Virus record (IMG/VR): IMGVR_UViG_3300022602_000287
Coordinates: 1 to 31,716 of that record
DNA: 31,716 nucleotides
From: a virus
Direction: 5' to 3' (one strand)
Part shown: one piece after another, positions 15,579 through 22,207 of the stretch
How the letters are laid out: each line of letters begins with the position of its first letter
Position numbering within the stretch: position 1 is the first letter of the stretch
Position numbers and translations under genes: made by a program
Notes under the pieces: model-generated
Database searches by the model: none
Told to the model about the DNA's origin: nothing
The model's input: the letters and a program-made list of their open reading frames with translations, nothing else

Positions 15579-16007
15579 TCACCTTAGTTGTATATAACGG
15601 AAGTACTCTATGGGTACATCATAGAAATACTCATTCTGTGCAACATACTTGTTTTTTACTTCAACCTTGTTGCAGTTTAGTATTCTTTCAGTTATACACA
15701 TATACCCATAACGCAAATCATCATTTAATGCGAACATTAATGTTGGCAGGTTGTTTTTTAACAACTTCTCTTTACGTTCAGCAATATGGATAGTCTTGTA
15801 CGGGCATTTAGACCCGCCCCAGGATCGCATTTCTACTTCTGCGTATGCAACGGGTATGCCTTCACGTTTAAGCAACAGATCGGCTTTGTATTTTTCACCG
15901 TCTTCAGCGAATACTTGCCAGTTGCGCCTGACCCAGAGCTTGACTGCCTCTCTGGTTTCAGGATCGCAAGCCTTATCAAGTTCAGCATCGAATTTCTTGC
16001 GTCTCAT
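15579..16007 (-). CDS. Conserved phage protein, possible PD-(D/E)XK-like nuclease fold
   Basis: 142 residues, ATG at 16007, overlapping the glycosyltransferase gene by 4 nt. The centre reads YKADLLLKREGIPVAYAEVE (40-59), an Asp followed by an acidic pair on a beta-strand (YAEVEMR). It is followed by GGSKCPYKTIHIAERKEKLL and LPTLMFALNDDL. I recognise this order (strand with E-V-E, then PY.TIHI..RK) from hypothetical proteins of T4-like and cyanophages. An Asp...Glu-x-Glu arrangement may be a degenerate nuclease core, but the Lys is replaced, so activity is uncertain. Confidence 0.6.
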   Translation of the reverse strand: MRRKKFDAELDKACDPETREAVKLWVRRNWQVFAEDGEKYKADLLLKREGIPVAYAEVEMRSWGGSKCPYKTIHIAERKEKLLKNNLPTLMFALNDDLRYGYMCITERILNCNKVEVKNKYVAQNEYFYDVPIEYFRYIQLR

Positions 16008-16744
16008 GGTGCGGGAATAAGCCTGCCTTCAAACATATACGTGCCGATATGAGCAAGGACAACCCAAGGTGCGGCATAGATATGACCGCCAATCGCTCTG
16101 TAAGCTGCACAAAAGCCATAATCCTCTGACAATAGGCGTTCAGTCCCTGCTTCAATAGGTGTCGGGAAGTATTCAAATATTTTCTCTCTTCCCTGTAACG
16201 TATTGCCTAAGTCTGCCACGTCATTCATGTAGTATTTGACGTGATCCTGTAGCTTTTCAAACACTTCACGTTTAATCATCATAAAACCTGTACCACCATT
16301 CTGTATTTCAACAGGTTGATCGACAGGAACGGTGACAGACGGTGCATAGTCCACCAGATTCACAACAAAGCTACCTGTGTGATATTTAAGCTGATCGTCA
16401 GGTACGCCATTAGCCATAGCTTGCTTAACGGTTGTCCAGTTGATCTCTTTCTTGGGATAGATACCGCACAGGACATCTTTATCCGTTTGCAGCATCGTCA
16501 GGACATCGTAAGGATTGAATTTGATGTCAGCATCAATGAACATCATGTGCGTGGCATCAGACTTCATAAAGGCTTGAGCAAGGGCGTTCCTAGCACGAGG
16601 TATGAGGCTCTCATTGAACATGAATGACATCAGTACCTCATGTCCTTCCGATTGGAGGATAGAGGACACGTTTAGAAGGCTCTGAGCGTATGCCCCAGTA
16701 CACATTCCACCGTACATCGGTGTAGCGATAAATAATTTACTCAT
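16004..16744 (-). CDS. Glycosyltransferase, GT-A fold
   Basis: 246 residues, ATG at 16744. The N-terminus LFIATPMYGGMCTGAYAQSL leads into the first Rossmann-like strand. RARNALAQAFMKSDATHMMF and then IDADIKF give the DxD motif (Asp71-Asp73), which binds the metal and nucleotide-sugar diphosphate. The later NGGTGFMMIKREVFEKL and SEDYGFCAAYRAIGGHIYA are typical of the acceptor side of phage and capsular GT families. It may modify host surface polysaccharide or virion or host DNA; the substrate cannot be told from this sequence. It lies in the minus operon with a methyltransferase and a nuclease-like gene. Confidence 0.8.
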   Translation of the reverse strand: MSKLFIATPMYGGMCTGAYAQSLLNVSSILQSEGHEVLMSFMFNESLIPRARNALAQAFMKSDATHMMFIDADIKFNPYDVLTMLQTDKDVLCGIYPKKEINWTTVKQAMANGVPDDQLKYHTGSFVVNLVDYAPSVTVPVDQPVEIQNGGTGFMMIKREVFEKLQDHVKYYMNDVADLGNTLQGREKIFEYFPTPIEAGTERLLSEDYGFCAAYRAIGGHIYAAPWVVLAHIGTYMFEGRLIPAP

Positions 16745-16901
16745 TTTCTAGTGCCTCTATCAGTTGTGAAAGGATAAATGAAACGTTCGTAAGCATACGT
16801 TCCTCTTGCGATTGAAGGTATGCAACGAATTGAATGTAAGCCTGGAGTTCTTGCTGTGCTGCAATAGCTTCAGCGATAAGACGTTCTTTCTCTACTACCA
16901 T
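16737..16901 (-). CDS. Small coiled-coil protein
   Basis: 54 residues, ATG at 16901, stop TAA at 16737-16739, overlapping the start of the glycosyltransferase gene by 8 nt. The ribosome site AGGGG (16908-16912) lies 6 nt upstream. The sequence MVVEKERLIAEAIAAQQELQ, then AYIQFVAYLQSQEERML, is one or two amphipathic helices. Nothing is known of its function. The coupling suggests a role with the glycosyltransferase or simply operon co-expression. Confidence 0.65.
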   Translation of the reverse strand: MVVEKERLIAEAIAAQQELQAYIQFVAYLQSQEERMLTNVSFILSQLIEALENE

Positions 16902-16907
16902 GATGAT

Positions 16908-16923
16908 CCCCTGTAAGGTTGAG
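16908..16923 (-). promoter_or_regulatory. CTCAAC/AGGGG leader motif
   Basis: Minus-strand CTCAAC (16918-16923) followed 5 nt later by AGGGG (16908-16912), just upstream of the 54-aa gene. The same pairing of motifs occurs before three other minus-strand genes (20294-20311, 23326-23343, 23570-23584). AGGGG acts as the ribosome site; the function of CTCAAC is unknown. Confidence 0.45.
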
Positions 16924-16969
16924 TAAGGTGGTGACTACCCTAGATACCAGGTCACCGCTGGCTCTCAAC
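16918..16969 (-). other. Nested inverted repeats in the RusA-downstream gap
   Basis: The outer arms GTTGAG (16918-16923) and CTCAAC (16964-16969) enclose inner arms GGTGAC (16930-16935) and GTCACC (16951-16956). Both are 6-bp perfect. On the minus-strand transcript they would form a nested hairpin between the RusA-type gene and the next. No T-run follows, so I do not call it a terminator. It may be a processing site or translation control element. Confidence 0.45.
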
Positions 16970-16973
16970 GCCG

Positions 16974-17363
16974 CTAGGATTCGGTGGGGCTACCTTCCAT
17001 TGCGGAAGGTGAAGCATTTTCTACAACTACGATACAACCGCCACCACCCTTCTTCACTAGCCCCCGTGTGATAGAAACTTGGTGGACTTGCCTGTCATTA
17101 TCAAACAAACCCGCATCTTGCAAAGCATCGAGGATTGGTTTGATACAGTTATCAATGTCCATCAACCTAGCATCTCTTGGACGCAGCACAATATCAACTG
17201 TGACTGCACCACCCCCAAAAGATTGTAATTGGTGCGCTGCAACATACTCTTGTACTGCTAACTTAAAATCACGACCACGTTTAGAGACAAAACGGGTGTT
17301 TCCTCTAGCGATCCAATAATTATTGATGCTTGGAGGGTATGGCAAATGCAGTATATGTCTCAA
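16974..17363 (-). CDS. rusA: RusA-type Holliday junction resolvase
   Basis: 129 residues. The start is TTG at 17361-17363, supported by GGAGGGGAG a few bases upstream; no nearer ATG precedes the conserved part. It has the family signature PYPPSINNYW (8-17) and, at residues 66-91, RLMDIDNCIKPILDALQDAG with LFDNDRQV. The acidic residues Asp69, Asp71 and Asp88 or Asp90 fit the metal-binding site of RusA (PF05866). It would resolve four-way junctions during phage recombination or replication, fitting the adjacent SSB-like, RecT and YqaJ genes. The C-terminal tail is short and Ser/Pro-rich. Confidence 0.85.
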   Translation of the reverse strand: MRHILHLPYPPSINNYWIARGNTRFVSKRGRDFKLAVQEYVAAHQLQSFGGGAVTVDIVLRPRDARLMDIDNCIKPILDALQDAGLFDNDRQVHQVSITRGLVKKGGGGCIVVVENASPSAMEGSPTES

Positions 17364-17399
17364 AATGTCTCCCCTCCGTCAAGAAAAATCGGTTTTCGG

Positions 17400-17681
17400 C
17401 TAAAAAGGCACATCTGATTCGTCAATATTGACTTCACGAGGATAACTGGCTGCTTTTGCTTGTTTAGCAAATTCAGCTTGAGTGACCGATTCGTAAATCG
17501 AGACATATTGCTTACCGTTTTTAGCAGTAGACATATATGCTCGCATATTGAGTTTATCTCCTGCTTTATAGTCCTTTTGCAGGACAATATCGCCTTTAAA
17601 GTCAGGATCGGTTTCCTTGTTCTTTTCCTGTGACCAAAGGTAGCCACGTCCAGGTGGTACAACAAACGCATTTTCAGCCAT
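17400..17681 (-). CDS. Single-stranded DNA-binding-like protein
   Basis: 93 residues. I use ATG 17681 because GGGAG lies 9 nt upstream; an in-frame TTG at 17705 would overlap the RecT gene. The sequence has beta-strand-rich segments (AFVVPPGRGYLWSQEK; KGDIVLQKDYKAGDKLNM; GKQYVSIYESVT) compatible with a small OB-fold. The acidic-hydrophobic end DESDVPF mimics the C-terminal tip of bacterial SSB (DDDIPF), which binds partner proteins. The location beside recombination genes supports an SSB role. The fold is inference. Confidence 0.65.
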   Translation of the reverse strand: MAENAFVVPPGRGYLWSQEKNKETDPDFKGDIVLQKDYKAGDKLNMRAYMSTAKNGKQYVSIYESVTQAEFAKQAKAASYPREVNIDESDVPF

Positions 17682-17682
17682 T

Positions 17683-18534
17683 TTAGTTACTCCCGCAATT
17701 AGCAATAGCTTGGTTAATAATCATTTTCTGTGCTACTGAGAATGTTTCCATATAGCCTTCGTTAGCACGAGCAAGAGCTTTGGCTTTTTCCCGCTTATCA
17801 GCAAAAGAATACTTGCTAGAATTCCCAATGCGCTCACACATTTCAGCAAAAGCATAAATCCAAGCCTCCACATCAGAATAATAACCATAAGGTGCATCTA
17901 TTCCTGGTACGAACATTGGAATAGTAGGTTCTTTAACAACTTCAGCTTCAGAATCATCTCTAGGAGCGTCTAAAACGGCTTCTGAGACGATTTCTCCGTC
18001 TGGGGTAATACTTGGTATAGGATTAGGCTCAATCTTGCCTAAATGCTTGCTTTTAGGTGGTTCAAAATCAGCTACTTCTTCTGGTGAATAGAAGCCGGAT
18101 ACACTTCCTGGATATACGCTTCGTATGCCCTCAGAAATGCAGCGTGATCTAAGCATTGCTCGTGGAAACTTTTGCCATCCTGACCCAGGCTTAACAAGTC
18201 CGATGTTTCTTGCTTGCTCAATAGTCCAAGTAACGCTAAGTGATCCACCATTCGGATGAGAAAAGATTCCTGTAACTTTTTCGTCGTCATAATGTGTCCA
18301 TTCAACTTTGCCACCCGCAGCTTGGAATCGAGCCATCATCGCATCTGCTTTGAGTGCAGGTCTACCTTGTATGACATGATAATCACGTGCAGCAGTAGCG
18401 AAATGATGTCCTTCAGCCTGTGCGACCATACCGAGGGCTAGCACCTGGTTAACATCTGTAATGCCAAATAGCTTAGATGCAGCAATTGCTTGAGCCATAT
18501 TCTGCATTTCTTGGAAAGGTACGATATTACTCAT
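17683..18534 (-). CDS. RecT-type single-strand annealing protein
   Basis: 283 residues. The start ATG 18534 has GGGAG 7 nt upstream; a longer frame starting at 18582 would overlap the previous gene. It contains MAQAIAASKLFGITDVNQVL, then GHHFATAARDYHVIQGRPAL and KADAMMARFQAAGG. Later come the GGSLSVTWTIEQARNIGLV and PRAMLRSRCISEGIRSVYPG blocks. This is the RecT-like annealing family found in many phages. It anneals complementary single strands for recombination-dependent replication and repair. It pairs with the YqaJ-type exonuclease one gene upstream. Confidence 0.85.
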   Translation of the reverse strand: MSNIVPFQEMQNMAQAIAASKLFGITDVNQVLALGMVAQAEGHHFATAARDYHVIQGRPALKADAMMARFQAAGGKVEWTHYDDEKVTGIFSHPNGGSLSVTWTIEQARNIGLVKPGSGWQKFPRAMLRSRCISEGIRSVYPGSVSGFYSPEEVADFEPPKSKHLGKIEPNPIPSITPDGEIVSEAVLDAPRDDSEAEVVKEPTIPMFVPGIDAPYGYYSDVEAWIYAFAEMCERIGNSSKYSFADKREKAKALARANEGYMETFSVAQKMIINQAIANCGSN

Positions 18535-18724
18535 CGGTTTTCTCCCGTTCTGTGAGCATACAATCAGCCATAACATAGGCATCTATTGCTACCAAGTGAT
18601 ACGTTTGTCTATTTTGAGACAATAAACCCTGCATAGCTGCTGCCGCAAAATAATCCCGTAATGTCATACCTTCCTTCATGTCTTTATTGCTGCGCCATGT
18701 GGGAAATGCTGGTGTTTCGTTCAT
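18527..18724 (-). CDS. Small conserved phage protein
   Basis: 65 residues, ATG at 18724 with TAGGGG (18731-18736 region) as ribosome site overlapping the stop of the exonuclease gene. The centre KEGMTLRDYFAAAAMQGLLS is a common pattern in small phage proteins of unknown role (often G.T.RDYFA..AMQGL). The 3' end overlaps the RecT gene start by 8 nt, so translation is probably coupled. It lies between exonuclease and annealing protein, hinting at an accessory role in recombination. Confidence 0.65.
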   Translation of the reverse strand: MNETPAFPTWRSNKDMKEGMTLRDYFAAAAMQGLLSQNRQTYHLVAIDAYVMADCMLTEREKTDE

Positions 18725-18733
18725 AATTAACCC

Positions 18734-19633
18734 CTATTTAATGAGAAATCTTCTACTACCTGGTTGTTCAACACAAAACTTTTCGTACAGATCACCCATA
18801 CTGGATTGAAAGAGTTTTGCATCGAATCTTTTGCTTGGTTTAGCTGATTTCCAACTCACCAATGTTGTGCCGTCTACAGACCGGATTTCAGAGTTATCAG
18901 ACATATAGTTGCGTATTGCAACTTCTAATGCCTCCACCTGATCTTCAGCCTCTTTAATGCGTTCTTTATACTGTTTCAACAGTAGGATTTGCTGCTCGAT
19001 CTGCTGCGTTGCTGTAACCACGCCTTCTGTTGATTGCGGATAGAGCAATTTCGTCTGCTCAATCGTCTCTGGCTCTGGCGTAGTGTTTGCATGGACGTGT
19101 CCCCAGAAAACAGCCATTTGTCGAATGAGGTCGTCCTTTTGATCCTGAGTAATTTCATACACAAAATATTTAAATTCTTGTCCACCGAAAAGTACAGCGA
19201 GACAGATTTTTTCAATGTTGTGTACAGCCGCTTCATGTACAAGTTGTGCATAGTCAGCCGCAGGTATCCTGCCTGTTTCAAAGTCGAATTTGTTGCGTAC
19301 CGAGGCGTTGTAGTTTTTAGCTTCCACGAGCATCTGTCCATCAGCCGTGATTCCGTCAAAATGCGATCTAAACCAACTTTCTTTCGGGTGGGCAAGCGAG
19401 TAATCGGCATCTTTAATCTCCATTTTGAGTGCATTCTGAGCAAGATTGAGAATAGTAGGCTGCATCACCTTCCCCATTTGAACCGCCTCTATTGCTGATA
19501 AGTCCGGTATTGGCATTTTTCCTTGCTTGGTTAACACCACGTCCAAAGCTCTGCCGTTAGCTACTTTCCTACTATCCCCCGACCACCAACTTGCGTTTCT
19601 TATCTCAGGTAAAAAGTCTTGTTCATCATTCAT
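18734..19633 (-). CDS. YqaJ-type viral recombinase/exonuclease
   Basis: 299 residues from ATG 19633. I reject the upstream start at 19681, which lies inside the HNH gene. HFDGITADGQMLVEAKNYN (residues 91-109) has Asp93 and Glu104-x-Lys106, the PD-(D/E)XK core of the YqaJ nuclease family (PF09588). In other members a Glu precedes this in a helix; here the comparable QMGKVMQPT segment shows Gln, which could reduce activity or shift the catalytic residue. Residues ~215-250 are a coiled coil, and the tail SWKSAKPSKRFDAKLF is typical of the family. It should resect DNA ends for RecT-mediated annealing. Confidence 0.8.
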   Translation of the reverse strand: MNDEQDFLPEIRNASWWSGDSRKVANGRALDVVLTKQGKMPIPDLSAIEAVQMGKVMQPTILNLAQNALKMEIKDADYSLAHPKESWFRSHFDGITADGQMLVEAKNYNASVRNKFDFETGRIPAADYAQLVHEAAVHNIEKICLAVLFGGQEFKYFVYEITQDQKDDLIRQMAVFWGHVHANTTPEPETIEQTKLLYPQSTEGVVTATQQIEQQILLLKQYKERIKEAEDQVEALEVAIRNYMSDNSEIRSVDGTTLVSWKSAKPSKRFDAKLFQSSMGDLYEKFCVEQPGSRRFLIK

Positions 19634-20087
19634 GGCAAGCAAACTCCTTGTGCATTTGTTCTCTAGCTTGTTTGGCAACAAGCGCAGCGGTATCTAATTC
19701 TTTGTAATAACCAAAATCTCTGCGTTGCTTATCGAATTGCACCCGAACACGCCATTTAGATATTTTTGGTGTCCAAAAAACATCTTTTACGCCAGAAGTG
19801 TTTTTTACAGATTTCTTTTGGTTAGATTGATTTTCTGAAGCTGTGCATTGACGTAAATTCTGAATACGGTTGTCAACTCTGTTGCCGTTTATGTGATCTA
19901 TGCGATTTGGCACTAATCCCCAGTGCATTTCAAAAACAACACGATGAACTAAATAAATTTTTTGTTCATATTTGAACATTAAGTAACCAGAACCATTAAG
20001 CGTACCTGCTTGCTTTCCTTTTCTGTTGCCTGTTTTCCATGTAAGGATTCCGTTTTCATAAAAAAACAATTTTTTCCAATCATTCAT
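19626..20087 (-). CDS. HNH endonuclease with AP2-type DNA-binding domain
   Basis: 153 residues, ATG at 20087. It has LVHRVVFEMHWGLVPNRIDH (46-65), INGNRVDNRIQNLR (66-79) with catalytic-type His48, Asp64-His65, Asn67 and Asn73, followed by an AP2-like domain (GVKDVFWTPKISKWRVRVQF, 99-118, then FGYYKELDTAALVAKQA). This is a free-standing homing-type nuclease. The start overlaps the stop of the zinc-finger gene (ATGA), and the stop overlaps the exonuclease gene by 8 nt, so the gene has been neatly fitted between two operon members. The strongly AT-rich Lys/Asn-rich coding differs from neighbouring genes. Confidence 0.85.
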   Translation of the reverse strand: MNDWKKLFFYENGILTWKTGNRKGKQAGTLNGSGYLMFKYEQKIYLVHRVVFEMHWGLVPNRIDHINGNRVDNRIQNLRQCTASENQSNQKKSVKNTSGVKDVFWTPKISKWRVRVQFDKQRRDFGYYKELDTAALVAKQAREQMHKEFACHE

Positions 20088-20287
20088 GCTTGTCCCCCAA
20101 ATGGAATTTCGGAAAAGATAGATTCAAAGTAATTCGCTTGAGAGCCACACCCAGTATTTGATAACGTGCGTTCTATTTCCGCATAGACATTGCGAGAAGA
20201 TGCAACACCCGTCACCAGGCTAACACCTGTAGGACGTTGACAGAGTGGTGCTTGATAATGCTTACAGTTGACACAGAATTTGGTCAT
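20084..20287 (-). CDS. Small Cys-rich protein (zinc-binding type)
   Basis: 67 residues, ATG at 20287. Cysteines at 5, 8, 16 and 47 (FCVNCKHY, LCQRP, TGCGSQA) are spaced like a small zinc ribbon. The conserved-looking parts VSLVTGVASSRNVYAEIERT and CGSQANYFES fit a family I remember from other phages without a known function. The ribosome site AGGGG (20294-20298) follows the CTCAACTCAAC leader. A promoter candidate lies just upstream. The short distance to the HNH gene suggests joint expression. Confidence 0.65.
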   Translation of the reverse strand: MTKFCVNCKHYQAPLCQRPTGVSLVTGVASSRNVYAEIERTLSNTGCGSQANYFESIFSEIPFGGQA

Positions 20288-20293
20288 TTATAG

Positions 20294-20311
20294 CCCCTAA
20301 GTTGAGTTGAG
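20294..20311 (-). promoter_or_regulatory. CTCAACTCAAC/AGGGG leader motif
   Basis: Minus-strand CTCAACTCAAC (20301-20311) followed 2 nt later by AGGGG (20294-20298), upstream of the 67-aa Cys-rich gene. It is almost identical to the copy at 23326-23343. The AGGGG is the ribosome site; the upstream part may be bound by RNA or protein, which is untested. Confidence 0.5.
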
Positions 20312-20327
20312 ATGTACTACAGTTAAT

Positions 20328-20356
20328 AATATACAGCAATTAATTAAGTAATGCAA
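20328..20356 (-). promoter_or_regulatory. Candidate sigma-70 promoter for the zinc-protein/recombination operon
   Basis: On the minus strand, TTGCAT (20351-20356) and TATATT (20328-20333) are separated by 17 nt. The -10 matches five of six consensus bases, the -35 only three. It is the only gap of notable length (72 nt) between 17 kb and 21 kb of minus-strand genes, so a promoter here for the exonuclease-RecT-SSB-RusA block is plausible but unproven. Confidence 0.4.
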
Positions 20357-20359
20357 CTA

Positions 20360-21007
20360 CTATGTGTTTTTCTCCTTTAATTTGGCTTCTGCTTTTTTAA
20401 TATCGACTAAACCACCACGCCTACAATCAAGTATGTTTTTTATTTCCTCATCCGTCAGCCCGACCCATTTTTTGCGTGGTGATGATGTGTAAAGTGGCTT
20501 CCATTTCAAAACATCGCACCTTGTATATTCGTATTGATTATTTCCTTCATGTATCAAAACAATATCGTCTTCGTCTTCATTTAATTTGTATTTAACTACA
20601 ATTACTTGTACATCCCTTCCTTCTAAAAAACTGTCACCATCTGTTGAATAGCTGTACCAATCAACAACAGCTTTGCAATAAGTGTTGATAGGCATTTCAT
20701 CAACATTTTCGTTCCACGCTACAGGTTTTTGCTCGGGCCTAGCTAACTCTGTGCGTGGTGGTGATGTGTAGAGTGGGCTTACATCAAGATTTGCTAAATC
20801 TTCAAGCGGGATGTCCGCAATCCAATAACAAGCTTTTGTATCACGCCAGTAATACGCAACAGGCTTTTGCTTCTCTGCTTGCTCAGGCTTGGCTAACTCT
20901 GCCTCAAGGGCTTTCATTACTTCATAAGGCGAGTATTTATTTGTTCCGCCTGTGCTGTATTCACTTTTTAATACATCCAACGCTTGTTGTAATAGTTCAC
21001 GGTTCAT
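20360..21007 (-). CDS. Phage protein with repeated PLYTSPPR-like motif
   Basis: 215 residues, ATG at 21007, AGGGG (21014-21018 region) 7 nt upstream. The N-terminus LLQQALDVLKSEYSTGGTNK and two copies of a KPVAY/KPVAWN....PLYTS(S/P)PR module (49-84 and 95-188) are typical of variable phage proteins of unknown role. The end WVGLTDEEIKNILDCRRGG resembles a small helical C-terminal cap. Between the two modules a WYSYSTDGDSFLEGRDV-type block is inserted. The gene follows the PAPS-reductase-like gene, and transcription probably continues through it. Confidence 0.6.
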   Translation of the reverse strand: MNRELLQQALDVLKSEYSTGGTNKYSPYEVMKALEAELAKPEQAEKQKPVAYYWRDTKACYWIADIPLEDLANLDVSPLYTSPPRTELARPEQKPVAWNENVDEMPINTYCKAVVDWYSYSTDGDSFLEGRDVQVIVVKYKLNEDEDDIVLIHEGNNQYEYTRCDVLKWKPLYTSSPRKKWVGLTDEEIKNILDCRRGGLVDIKKAEAKLKEKNT

Positions 21008-21024
21008 ATCTATCCCCTATAAAG

Positions 21025-21873
21025 TTAATCACCACAAAAACACGCTATACCATCCTCATCTTTATCAAATAATGAAATTTGATCATTCGTAAACTGCAAC
21101 ATACTTGCATAACCAGGTCTATCCTTCCTAAACGTAGCACCATCGGGTCGGGACGCTAACGCTAACGCTAACGCTTCCATCCTTGCCCACCATATCGCCC
21201 TTTCTGGCTTCTCTGCAATCAAGGTGGCAACCTGATTCATAGGCTTTAAAAAACACAAATCACAGTTACCCGCTAGTGTTCTACCTTTATATGTTGGTAA
21301 CTCAAGATTAAATTCTTGTTTATCCCAAAATTCAGCAATATCCGCTACCGTTACCCCTGCTGTATAAAGCGGTATCCTGCGTTTATCAGCAATCTTAGTT
21401 GCCCGTCTTGCTTCATCATATCTAAGCCCTATCCAAGAAGCGTTTTCCAGCTCTGACTTTGAACAATCATCAAATAATCCTGTTTGCTTCAAAAAACACG
21501 CCATTGTGCGTATCTTTAATTCACTCGTACAGAATCTAGTAACAGGGTTCGGTAAGTAATTACGTTTACGTATCAATGCTTCAAATGGTTCACCATTCCT
21601 ACTTGCAGTTTCATACGTAACATTCTTATATCTTTGCAACGGGTCTTCATGGTCTTGAAATTCCACCCAGTTGATCTTTACATTCCAATTAACAGAACAA
21701 TCATTAACAAACTTTAATGTAGCTTCTTCTTCTTTACCCGTATTAGCAAAGCAAACGATTGCATCCTCTGGCAAACCATTGTTGGCTTGTAATACTTGAT
21801 AGAGCATATAGGCTGAAGTTCTACCACCACTAAAAGATATACAAGTTGGTTCTGTTATTAAATATGGATTCAT
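21025..21873 (-). CDS. PAPS reductase/ATP-pyrophosphatase-like protein
   Basis: 282 residues from ATG 21873 (AGGA ten nt upstream). A longer frame from 21924 would start within the structured RNA. SFSGGRTSAYMLYQ (13-26) is the PP-loop of adenine nucleotide alpha-hydrolases (PF01507). Later motifs are RNYLPNPVTRFCTSELKIRT, WIGLRYDEARRA, and the Cys-rich CDLCF and CFCGD that may bind a metal or cluster. Enzymes of this family activate a substrate with ATP (sulfate, tRNA or nucleotide thiolation). The phage version has no known target. An unusual in-frame (GCGTTA)3 repeat gives ALALALA near residue 240. Confidence 0.8.
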   Translation of the reverse strand: MNPYLITEPTCISFSGGRTSAYMLYQVLQANNGLPEDAIVCFANTGKEEEATLKFVNDCSVNWNVKINWVEFQDHEDPLQRYKNVTYETASRNGEPFEALIRKRNYLPNPVTRFCTSELKIRTMACFLKQTGLFDDCSKSELENASWIGLRYDEARRATKIADKRRIPLYTAGVTVADIAEFWDKQEFNLELPTYKGRTLAGNCDLCFLKPMNQVATLIAEKPERAIWWARMEALALALASRPDGATFRKDRPGYASMLQFTNDQISLFDKDEDGIACFCGD

Positions 21874-21913
21874 GTATATATGTCCTAAATAGATAACTGC
21901 TTTTTGGTGGACG

Positions 21914-22085
21914 AACCTAGCCATTCCTAGACTAGGTTAACCTTCATCCATGCTTTTCGGAGCCACGGAACCCGTAAGCCTTTCGTGCCTGGACGCTTAC
22001 TTCGCCATCCGCTCTAGTTCTCAGCACTAATCCCATAGTCTAGATTTCCCCTAATCGCTACCGTCACTCACTCCGAACAATTAGG
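21914..22085 (-). ncRNA. Possible structured, pseudoknotted leader RNA upstream of PAPS-reductase-like gene
   Basis: No gene is seen in this stretch. On the minus transcript, CCUAAUUG (22085-22078) can pair with CGAUUAGG (22057-22050). The directly adjacent UUCGGAG (22077-22071) pairs with CUCCGAA (21962-21956), which gives an H-type pseudoknot with coaxial helices. A GUAAGC/GCUUAC hairpin (22000-21995 with 21979-21974) lies inside. Near the 3' end, AACCUAG/CUAGGUU (21938-21932 with 21920-21914) competes with an 8-bp long-range pairing CUAGACUA/UAGUCUAG (22043-22036 with 21934-21927). Mutually exclusive helices ~40 nt before the start codon suggest a switch. These are hand-found; no known riboswitch matches. 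Confidence 0.4.
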
Positions 22086-22103
22086 CGGTTGTACATGAGG
22101 GAC

Positions 22104-22176
22104 AATAAAAAAGCCGCTTTTAACAGTATCCCGGTGAGAACCCCAGTTGGGGGCGAGACACTGATAAAAACGGCTT
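22104..22176 (-). terminator. Rho-independent-like terminator of the small RNA
   Basis: A long inverted repeat (22111-22127 with 22160-22176, 15 of 17 paired) is followed on the minus strand by TTTTTTATT (22112-22104). This is the usual stem plus U-run layout. On the plus strand the stem is followed by TTAAATATT, so it reads poorly in that direction. It would stop transcription before the PAPS-reductase-like gene unless readthrough is regulated. Confidence 0.6.
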
Positions 22177-22202
22177 AAATATTGTTGCTTCTCACGACAA
22201 CA
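22104..22202 (-). ncRNA. Possible stand-alone ~100-nt small RNA
   Basis: The minus strand has its own promoter candidate (22208-22237), a first hairpin UGUUG/CAACA (22202-22198 with 22187-22183), then a long hairpin (17 bp, two mismatches, 22176-22160 with 22127-22111) containing a CCCC/GGGG inner stem. It ends at a T-rich tract. The loop of the first hairpin, GUGAGAA (22195-22189), is perfectly complementary to UUCUCAC (22140-22134) within the second, a possible 7-bp kissing interaction. The precise ends are inferred. No ORF with a ribosome site lies in this stretch. Confidence 0.45.
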
Positions 22203-22207
22203 TCCGC

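Noticed and set aside
15548-16627. Plus-strand ORFs of 81-103 codons opposite the minus-strand enzyme genes
   Set aside because: They lie antisense to recognisable methyltransferase and glycosyltransferase genes and show no ribosome sites.
16902-16973. tRNA gene
   Set aside because: Two nested stems are seen but there is no T-loop sequence, anticodon arm or CCA-compatible acceptor stem.
21914-22085. Group I intron
   Set aside because: There is an ACTA/TAGT long-range pairing similar to P7, but no P/Q elements or interrupted exon are visible, and both flanking genes are intact.
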